DNA of 64,000 bases from JBEIGE01 sp040382055 (lineage in GTDB: Bacteria > Pseudomonadota > Gammaproteobacteria > Burkholderiales > Burkholderiaceae_C). The stretch covers positions 56,432-120,431 of the forward strand of contig JBEIGE010000008.1 of NCBI GenBank assembly GCA_040382055.1, in the 5' to 3' direction. The translations under genes were made by a program, and so were the position numbers. The notes beneath the pieces were generated by a model. The model did no database searches. It was not told where the DNA came from and was given only the letters and a program-made list of their open reading frames with translations. Of the stretch, positions 58,650 through 64,000 are shown piece by piece. Position 1 is the stretch's first letter. Every line of letters starts with the position of its first letter.

Positions 58650-59639
58650 ATGAAACTGGTTTGGATTGCTTTGTTTACTACCGCAGTTGGTATTTTCGGT
58701 TGTTCGACTGCGCCACAGGAGACTGTTCAACCAGAAGTCGCCTTACCAATGAAGACTGTTCAATCAGAAGTTGCCTTACCGATTGCCCAGAAGAACAACT
58801 GTTTGGCATGTCACGGAATAGACCAGAGGTCTATCGGTCCTTCGTTCAAAGATGTTGCTAAGAGATATCGTGGGCAAGACGTTCAGCAGCAGTTGTTTAG
58901 GAAGGTGAGGAATGGCAGCTCTGGTGTCTGGGGCGTGATACCCGCGCCACCTAGTGTTCAAATTTCGGAGGAGAACCTGAAGTTGCTTATCCGTTGGATT
59001 ACTGAGATGGAACCCAGCGCGGACAGCAAATCCAAGACTGTGGTTGAAACATCAGTAAATCCTGGTCAATGTGCGGTGACCGTAACTCAAGCAGGTCAAG
59101 AGATAGCTAGCAAATCGAATGGGCGCGCTCGCATATTTGAAATCCAAAGCGCACCCTTTCGTATCGAGGTGTCTTCGGCTCGATGTAAGCCAAGTATTGG
59201 AACATTCCGAAACGTTGGCGATTTCAGGTACGTTGCAGCTAGTCCTGTCGTGATATCTGATCCAATGTTTAGCATGGCGGGGAGCGAGGAGACAAGAGAC
59301 ATACTGCACTTTCGGTCAGAAAACCCTAGGCTAATTGAAGGCTATGAAGGCATCTACGACTCTTACAAGAAAGAGTACGAGTCAATATGCAAGGCGAACG
59401 TAACATGTCCACTGAAGATCCGTGCTTACAGAAACTATTGGAGTTTTGTTGGCGATACCGGTGGTGTTGCAAGCGTATATGCTGAATTCAAACGGCTTAC
59501 TTTTCAGAAGCCTTTGCAAGGCGTTCGTGGTGATATGCCCCTCATCGTCTATACAAAAAATAGAGATTTCTTAGATGCTCAAGGCCATTTATATCTCCAG
59601 GCCATGGAGACACATCCATTAATTCTTAGGTTTAAGTAG
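58650..59639 (+). CDS. Lipoprotein with a c-type haem domain lacking the Met ligand
   Basis: 329 residues from the ATG at 58650 with GGAGGAG upstream. The leader ends in a lipobox, GIFGC (Cys18), so the protein is probably an outer- or inner-membrane lipoprotein. A tandem TVQPEVALP/TVQSEVALP repeat (about 25-44) links it to a class I cytochrome domain with CLACH (51-55) that aligns with the protein at 449-754. In the loop where that protein has PVPMPANP, this one has VIPAPPSV, so the usual axial Met is Ala99. The C-terminal 200 residues (after KTVVETS) are a strand-rich domain I do not recognise. It is an unusual content for a gene cassette. Confidence 0.75.
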   Translation: MKLVWIALFTTAVGIFGCSTAPQETVQPEVALPMKTVQSEVALPIAQKNNCLACHGIDQRSIGPSFKDVAKRYRGQDVQQQLFRKVRNGSSGVWGVIPAPPSVQISEENLKLLIRWITEMEPSADSKSKTVVETSVNPGQCAVTVTQAGQEIASKSNGRARIFEIQSAPFRIEVSSARCKPSIGTFRNVGDFRYVAASPVVISDPMFSMAGSEETRDILHFRSENPRLIEGYEGIYDSYKKEYESICKANVTCPLKIRAYRNYWSFVGDTGGVASVYAEFKRLTFQKPLQGVRGDMPLIVYTKNRDFLDAQGHLYLQAMETHPLILRFK

Positions 59640-59687
59640 AAACCGTGCTTCTTCATCAATCGCTCATGTCACGAGAGTTTGACCTAG

Positions 59688-59755
59688 GTCCAACCCATGA
59701 TTCCACTGGAACTGCGCGAAAAGCCGCGCTGTTCCAGTGAATTCCAACGTTAAAC
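59688..59755 (+). repeat. attC site (clearest of the array)
   Basis: Left core GTCCAAC (59688-59694) and right core GTTAAAC (59749-59755) flank a near-perfect stem: ATTC-C-ACTGGAAC (59700-59712) pairs with GTTCCAGTGAAT (59731-59742) leaving one extrahelical C, and GCGCG pairs with CGCGC inside after a T-T spacer. Cores, length (68 bases), one-sided unpaired base and the ATG four bases further on are the defining attC traits. Confidence 0.85.
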
Positions 59756-59758
59756 CGC

Positions 59759-60118
59759 ATGCACAAATGTCCTTGGTGTAGCGCTAAAGCAGTTTCCAAT
59801 CCGGCCGTACGCTGGTCTAGTCGCTCTTCGCCCGCGACGTGTTCCAGTTGCAAAAAGCTGTCGCATGTTCTCGCCAGCACATCTAGCGGCATTTTCGTGG
59901 TGGGTCTGGTGCTCGGCTGCTGCGCAGTCATTGCAGCGCTCATCGCTGAGTCCTACATGGTAGGCGCAGCAGGGGTCGCAGTAGTGGTCGGCTACAACAT
60001 TTGGGCTTGGCGACAAGCTGAGCTCTTTCCCATTTCCTCTGAATCCGCTAGCACTGCGGCTCAAGTCAGCTGGTTGTTGCTTGCCTTGGCAGCACTGGTC
60101 AAAATCTTTTCATCATGA
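59759..60118 (+). CDS. Zinc-ribbon membrane protein
   Basis: 119 residues starting three bases after the attC right core. An N-terminal zinc ribbon has HKCPWCSAKAVSN and TCSSCKKLSH, and two membrane helices follow (about 44-65 and 67-82), with a third hydrophobic segment at the end (VSWLLLALAALVKIF). Small cassette-borne membrane proteins of this design are common; the function is unknown. The stop is 11 bases before the next attC. Confidence 0.68.
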   Translation: MHKCPWCSAKAVSNPAVRWSSRSSPATCSSCKKLSHVLASTSSGIFVVGLVLGCCAVIAALIAESYMVGAAGVAVVVGYNIWAWRQAELFPISSESASTAAQVSWLLLALAALVKIFSS

Positions 60119-60128
60119 AAACGCATCT

Positions 60129-60215
60129 GTCCAACCCCGGCGCTCGCCGTCTGCGGTTTAACTGGTCGACCCAGAGGCGACGGCCTACGGCCTCGCCTGG
60201 CCTCCAACTTTAGGC
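60129..60215 (+). repeat. attC-like site before the DUF433 gene
   Basis: Left core GTCCAAC (60129-60135) equals that of the attC at 59688. The right end CCAACTTTAGGC (60204-60215) resembles CCAACGTTAGGC with the core G changed to T. GCCGTC pairs with GACGGC and GGCG with CGCC in between. Confidence 0.6.
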
Positions 60216-60270
60216 ATCAGAACAACCCTCCTCTCAGCGTGCCCGGGTAAACTCGGGGCTGGAGGTGTTC

Positions 60271-60501
60271 ATGGACGCAACCCTTGTCAGCCGAGACCCT
60301 GAGATCATGAGCGGAGCTCTGTGCTTCACTGGCACCCGTGTGCCCGTGAAGAACCTCTTCGATTACCTCGAAGGATCATCCTCGCTCGAAGAGTTCCTCG
60401 AGGACTTCCTCGAGGACTTCCCTTCAATCTCTCGCGAAAGAGCTGTGGCCGTCCTTGAGGCTGCCCGCCAACGCCTTGTTGCCGATGCGCCTGCTGCTTG
60501 A
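60271..60501 (+). CDS. DUF433 antitoxin-like protein
   Basis: 76 residues from the ATG at 60271, with GGAGG upstream. DUF433 proteins are winged-helix proteins, often antitoxins of PIN-like DUF5615 toxins. The pattern SRDPEIMSGALCFTGTRVPV and DYLEGSSSLEEFLEDFP is typical. A 12-base duplication within the gene (around 60393-60419) repeats FLED. It overlaps the next gene by 17 bases. Confidence 0.82.
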   Translation: MDATLVSRDPEIMSGALCFTGTRVPVKNLFDYLEGSSSLEEFLEDFLEDFPSISRERAVAVLEAARQRLVADAPAA

Positions 60502-60649
60502 CGAATGTGTACCGACACGCCTTCGTAGGTCGTTGCCCACGCACCAAGTCTCAACGGTCATTTACGAAGGTTGGTCGGGCATAAAGAACGGCAAACTGCT
60601 TGCCCTCGCAGCCGAGAGATTCGACGCGTTTATCACCGCTGATGCCTAA
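60485..60649 (+). CDS. DUF5615 PIN-like toxin, shortened
   Basis: 54 residues from the ATG at 60485 (MRLLLDECVPTRLRRSLPTH). The N-terminal half of the DUF5615 PIN-like family is clear: LLLDECVP with the first acid residues and GWSGIKNGKLLALAAERFDAFITAD. The family is usually about 110 residues; here it stops at ITADA, right where the second group of acidic residues and the last strands should follow. The stop TAA is in the core GCCTAAC at 60644-60650, so the gene was probably cut by recombination at an attC-like core, leaving the antitoxin with a likely inactive partner. Confidence 0.68.
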   Translation: MRLLLDECVPTRLRRSLPTHQVSTVIYEGWSGIKNGKLLALAAERFDAFITADA

Positions 60650-60901
60650 CCCCTCTAGTGGGACTTCCCGTTTCGTCAAGTAGGCAGTTCTACAGCCAAC
60701 GTATTGGCACCTTGGAGCCAGTGTTTGCCAACATCCGGCACAACTTGATAAGTTGGCAAAAAGCGGCCAGCAGGCACGCTATCGCGCAAATTTGCGGCAA
60801 ACTGTAGGCATGAACCCTCAAATCCTGATCTTCAAGCTGGGTGATGCGAAAGGCGTTGAGCAGGCTTGCGAATATCAGGTTTTTTTACAGCCTCGTTAGG
60901 C
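60644..60901 (+). repeat. attC cores flanking a 244-base spacer
   Basis: GCCTAAC (60644-60650) is followed by CCCTCTAGTGGGACTTCCCG, a short hairpin, and GTTAGGC (60895-60901) is a perfect right core before the MAPEG gene. The distance is too long for one attC, so two partial sites or remnants of a lost cassette are likely. AGGCT/AGCCT pairs next to the right core. No gene is credible in between. Confidence 0.45.
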
Positions 60902-60922
60902 CGCACAAACGCAACACCACTT

Positions 60923-61357
60923 ATGACTCCCACTGTTCAACTCGCTGCGGCCTGTCTCGCACTCGTGCTCCTCACATTCGCTGTCGGCGTCAGATTGCTT
61001 TACGTTCGTACTGCGGAAATGCGAGCAAAACGTCTTCATCCTCAAGCCGCATCCACATCAATCCAGGTGGCTGCAAGGCTTCAGAACGTTCAGGCCGCCG
61101 ACAATTTTAGGAATCTTTTTGAGACCCCTGTCCTCTTCTATGCGCTTGTAGCTGTTGCCATTGCCTCAGGTTACACCCCTACCTGGCTTGCTCTTGGTGC
61201 ATGGTTCTACGTAGCTCTTCGCACAGCGCACAGCTTGATCCACTGCACCTACAACCGCGTAATGCACCGATTTGCAGCTTTCGGTTCAGGGTTCCTGCTG
61301 CTGGTTTGCCTCTGGCTGGCCTTCATCTTTGGCCTCATCAGCAAGAGTGCCGCCTAA
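60923..61357 (+). CDS. MAPEG-family membrane protein
   Basis: 144 residues from the ATG at 60923, 22 bases after the GTTAGGC core. Four membrane helices are visible, with the MAPEG pattern LQNVQAADNFRNLFETPVLF near residue 60 and RTAHSLIHCTYNRVMHRFAAF near 110. MAPEG proteins include glutathione-dependent enzymes; bacterial members are mostly uncharacterised. It is the last gene of the array. Its stop overlaps a GCCTAAG core-like sequence. Confidence 0.82.
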   Translation: MTPTVQLAAACLALVLLTFAVGVRLLYVRTAEMRAKRLHPQAASTSIQVAARLQNVQAADNFRNLFETPVLFYALVAVAIASGYTPTWLALGAWFYVALRTAHSLIHCTYNRVMHRFAAFGSGFLLLVCLWLAFIFGLISKSAA

Positions 61358-61382
61358 GGTTATCTGCTTGCTTCTTTTTCTC

Positions 61383-61396
61383 TAGGGTTAACCCTA
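61383..61396. repeat. 14-bp palindrome upstream of the dioxygenase operon
   Basis: TAGGGTTAACCCTA is a perfect palindrome 88 bases before the Rieske oxygenase start and 26 after the MAPEG stop. It may be a regulatory site for the dioxygenase operon, or an attC end remnant. Confidence 0.45.
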
Positions 61397-61483
61397 ATTC
61401 AAAAGAGAACTGATCGCCATAAACTCTGTATACAGAATCCAGAATCAGATATCCAAGCCCCTCAACATACGGAAAGTCCAGTC

Positions 61484-63022
61484 ATGAACACACGGGAAAA
61501 GTCAAACCTGTCTGCACCACCCATCGAAAAAAAGCTGGTGCCTTTTGGGGGGTACTACACCAATAAAACGGCAGGGCATGACCCGGAACTCACCGAAACT
61601 GGCGGGGGTACGCCCCTGGGTGAATACATGCGTCGTTTCTGGCACCCGGTGTGCATGTCCATGGAGCTCACCGACACGCCGCGATTCCTGAAAATCCTGG
61701 GTGAGGAGTTGGTGGCTTTTCGGGACGGCTCCGGGCGTATCGGCTTGTTGCATGCGCACTGTGTCCATCGCGGTGCCTCCCTGGAATACGGAAAGATTCA
61801 GGAGCATGGCATTTCCTGTTGCTACCACGGCATGGTGTTTGACGTGGACGGCACCTGTTTACGCGTGCCTTTCCCGCAAGGCGAAGAAGAAGAGGGGGAG
61901 CGTTATCGGTGCTCCATCCGGCAAGGCGCTTACAAGGCATTTGAGTTGCATGGCCTGGTTTTCGCCTATATGGGTCCGCCCGAGCAAGAACCGCCATTTC
62001 CTGAATGGGAGGGCAATTTCACGGTTGCACAGGGCGATGAGTTGGTGCCTTACAGCAATTTCCAGCATTGCAACTGGTTGCAGGTTCAGGACAACTCGGC
62101 CGACAACTATCACACCATGGCGCTACACGCCAAGCGACAGGTCACCGGTGAACATTACCAGGGCACAACCTTTGATGAGGTGGGCGCTGCATCCATGGAA
62201 GTGCCGCCAGACATGCATTTTGTACCTGTGCAAGGCGGGCGTGGCTTGGCCGGTGCGGGTGCACGTCGCGCGGACGATGAGCACATGTTTATCCGGGTAC
62301 AGCACCAAGTGCTGCCCAATTTGAGTTTGCATGCGTACACCTCCGAGGATGGCAAGAAAAAGAAACACTTCAGCCGTTTCCACATGATTCGCTGGACCGT
62401 TCCGGTGGACGATACCAACAGCAAAATGCTGGGTTGGCGTGTGATGGGCCCAGGCATTGACACCCGGGGTGTAGGTGACAAAAGCATGGTTGGTTATGAG
62501 GCGATAGATTTCCTGGAGGGGCAAGTGGCGATGCGCCGCCCGGAACGTTTTGGCAAATACAGCATAGACGACATGCCGCCCATCCCAACAGATCACCGTG
62601 CACGCGCCAACTACAAGGATTGTCAGTATGCGCCTGGCGATTACGAGGCCATCATCAGCCAGCGCCCCATCGCAATCCATGCGATGGAAAACCCCACCAA
62701 ATTTGATGCGGGCCTTTACATGTTCCGCAAGCTGTTGCGTGACGCCGTTCGTGGATCAAACCCGCAAGCGGGTCCCGAGCAATTTGCGCAGTGGTTGCGC
62801 GACTGCAATGCCCAGCCAAACAGCTATTGCTCAGGCAATGTGTTTGACTTGCCCAAAGGACGAACCACCGAAGAAGAAGTGACCTTAAGACGATTTTTGG
62901 CCAAACAGGTTGTCGCCATCATCAGTCAAGCAGAGGCGCTGCAGGGCCCTGCCCGAACAGATTTTGTGAAGGCAAAAATGGAAGAGCTGCAACAAGACGT
63001 ATTGGCAAAGAGACACGCATGA
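61484..63022 (+). CDS. Phthalate-type Rieske oxygenase, oxygenase component
   Basis: 512 residues. The Rieske 2Fe-2S site is HCVHRGASLEYGKIQEHGIS followed by CCYHGMVFDVDGTC (Cys-X-His near residue 92 and Cys-X2-His near 111). The mononuclear iron site is NSADNYHTMALH near 205 with bridging Asp. The fold and length fit the group of phthalate 4,5-dioxygenase and related aromatic-acid oxygenases. The exact substrate is unknown. It overlaps the reductase gene by four bases (ATGA), so the two form a two-component system. Confidence 0.88.
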   Translation: MNTREKSNLSAPPIEKKLVPFGGYYTNKTAGHDPELTETGGGTPLGEYMRRFWHPVCMSMELTDTPRFLKILGEELVAFRDGSGRIGLLHAHCVHRGASLEYGKIQEHGISCCYHGMVFDVDGTCLRVPFPQGEEEEGERYRCSIRQGAYKAFELHGLVFAYMGPPEQEPPFPEWEGNFTVAQGDELVPYSNFQHCNWLQVQDNSADNYHTMALHAKRQVTGEHYQGTTFDEVGAASMEVPPDMHFVPVQGGRGLAGAGARRADDEHMFIRVQHQVLPNLSLHAYTSEDGKKKKHFSRFHMIRWTVPVDDTNSKMLGWRVMGPGIDTRGVGDKSMVGYEAIDFLEGQVAMRRPERFGKYSIDDMPPIPTDHRARANYKDCQYAPGDYEAIISQRPIAIHAMENPTKFDAGLYMFRKLLRDAVRGSNPQAGPEQFAQWLRDCNAQPNSYCSGNVFDLPKGRTTEEEVTLRRFLAKQVVAIISQAEALQGPARTDFVKAKMEELQQDVLAKRHA

Positions 63023-64000
63023 ATGCGCCTGTCCCATTAGCGGCGTTAACACCGGTGGATGGCAGGCTAAAGCTCCAGGTCAGGGCGATCCGTTTAGAGG
63101 CGCAGGGAATTTTTTCTTTTGAGTTGGTAGACCCCGATGGGCGCGAATTACCCGCGTTTGAGGCTGGCGCGCATGTTGATGTGCATCTGACAGGCGGACT
63201 GGTTCGGTCATATTCATTGGCGGGCGATCCAAACGACCGCTCTCAATGGATTTTGGGGGTGTTGCGCGAAGCAAAGAGCAAGGGCGGCTCAGTAGCCATG
63301 CATGAGCAGGTCAGGGTGGGCCAGGTGTTGACGGTTGGCCCGGTCAAGCACGCGTTTGCCTTGGCAAGCCAGGCGAAGCATTCCATCCTGATTGCCGGCG
63401 GAATTGGCATTACGCCCCTGTTGTCAATGGCCTATCAACTCAAAAGCCTGGGTGCCTCTTTTGAATTGCACTACTGCGCAAGAAGTGCCCGCCACGCTGC
63501 ATTCACCAAGAGATTGCAAGCGCTGGTTCCGCCTGACCAATTGCATTTTCACTATGACAACGCAGACCCCAGCCAAGGCCTGAATATCAAGGCGTTGTTA
63601 ACAACGCATGCAGCGCAGTCGCATCTTTACTTTTGCGGCCCTGCGGGTTTCATGAAGGCGTGTTTTGAAGCCAGTCAACATTGGCCAGAAGGCAGCGTGC
63701 ACAGCGAATATTTCAAGGCCCCCGATCGGGAAGTGTCAGAAATTCCTGAGGGCGGGTTCGAGATTGTATTGAGCAGGAGTGGCGAGCGCATCCAGGTCGG
63801 GCCTGATCAAACCATGGTTCGCGCGATTGAACTCACAGGCAGAAGAGTCCCTACGTCCTGCCTTTCCGGCTTGTGCGGGACTTGCAAGGTGAACTATCTA
63901 GATGGCGAGGTTGATCACCGTGACTACATTTTGAGTGACGAAGAAAAAAAGACATGCCTGACTGTCTGCGTCTCTCGTGCCACCAGCCGAACCTTAACCC
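63019..64000 (+). CDS. Phthalate dioxygenase reductase-like protein (cut by window end)
   Basis: The frame starts at ATG 63019 (MNAPVPLAALTPVDGRLKLQ), overlaps the oxygenase stop, and is open to the window end, giving 327 residues. The order is FMN-binding ferredoxin-reductase domain (SYSLAGDPND near 66), NAD domain (LIAGGIGITPLLSM near 120; YFCGPAGFM near 205) and a C-terminal plant-type 2Fe-2S domain with CLSGLCGTC and the fourth ligand in KKTCLTVC near 317. This is the phthalate/vanillate (PDR/VanB) class with ferredoxin at the C-terminus. Only the last residues are missing. Confidence 0.9.
   Translation, partial: MNAPVPLAALTPVDGRLKLQVRAIRLEAQGIFSFELVDPDGRELPAFEAGAHVDVHLTGGLVRSYSLAGDPNDRSQWILGVLREAKSKGGSVAMHEQVRVGQVLTVGPVKHAFALASQAKHSILIAGGIGITPLLSMAYQLKSLGASFELHYCARSARHAAFTKRLQALVPPDQLHFHYDNADPSQGLNIKALLTTHAAQSHLYFCGPAGFMKACFEASQHWPEGSVHSEYFKAPDREVSEIPEGGFEIVLSRSGERIQVGPDQTMVRAIELTGRRVPTSCLSGLCGTCKVNYLDGEVDHRDYILSDEEKKTCLTVCVSRATSRTLT

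Noticed and set aside
58514..58861. 115-codon frame between the secreted protein and the cytochrome gene
   Set aside because: It covers the attC-like site and the start of the cytochrome gene, whose lipobox, haem motif and strong ribosome site are in a different frame.
60389..60420. Repeated CTCGAGGACTTC units as a possible CRISPR or regulatory repeat
   Set aside because: Only two adjacent copies, in frame within the DUF433 gene; it is a simple coding duplication. No CRISPR array was seen anywhere in the window.

Overview
The window reads as chromosomal DNA of a beta-proteobacterium of the order Burkholderiales, most likely a Comamonadaceae member close to Rhodoferax or Polaromonas. The reasons are family content and order: a Bug-type solute receptor, an isc operon led by iscR without iscX, an Fnr-controlled cbb3 oxidase cluster (ccoS-ccoNOQP-ccoG-ccoH), a single-chain methylmalonyl-CoA mutase with meaB and propionyl-CoA carboxylase, an intracellular PHB depolymerase, and phthalate-type Rieske dioxygenase genes. 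The genus is an inference; no rRNA gene is present.

Layout. 0-7.6 kb: the tail of acetyl-CoA synthetase, a small cytochrome c, ilvD, lgt and a malonate set (malonyl-CoA decarboxylase, Bug receptor, malonyl-CoA synthetase). 7.6-21.9 kb: a microaerobic respiration block with universal stress protein, ccoI, ccoS, ccoNOQP, ccoG, ccoH, a small membrane protein, fnr, a methyltransferase and hemN, then a TauE-like protein, dusA and a hydrolase. Three TTGAY-N4-ATCAA Fnr boxes sit before ccoI/usp, ccoN and hemN. 21.9-32 kb: the propionate/methylmalonyl-CoA pathway (GntR regulator, mcm, meaB, pccB, pccA, two VOC proteins) with a VapBC-like pair between mcm and meaB and repeat elements in and between the genes. 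32-36.2 kb: an RnfB-like ferredoxin, phaZ, a DUF6172 protein and tyrB.

36.4-45.9 kb is an accessory island between tyrB and uvrB. It holds a type III-like DNA methyltransferase, an OLD-like ATPase, a small Toprim-like (DUF4276-like) protein, a DEAH helicase with a C-terminal PD-(D/E)xK nuclease, and a separate AAA ATPase with its own inverted-repeat operator. The ATPase/Toprim pair lies inside the restriction-modification operon, which makes this the best candidate for an unusual defence system. 45.9-54.2 kb returns to core genes: uvrB, iscR-iscS-iscU-iscA-hscB-hscA-fdx and dnaQ, then tRNA-Val(CAC) with a terminator.

54.5-61.4 kb looks like an integron cassette array without a visible integrase. 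Small unrelated genes, all on the + strand, are separated by attC-like hairpins: a TIR protein, DUF2867, a membrane protein, a HEPN-like protein, a secreted protein, a lipoprotein cytochrome c, a zinc-ribbon membrane protein, a DUF433/DUF5615 pair and a MAPEG protein. A decayed IS110/IS1111-type transposase fragment lies beside a truncated attC. The window ends in a Rieske oxygenase and its reductase, the latter cut by the window edge.
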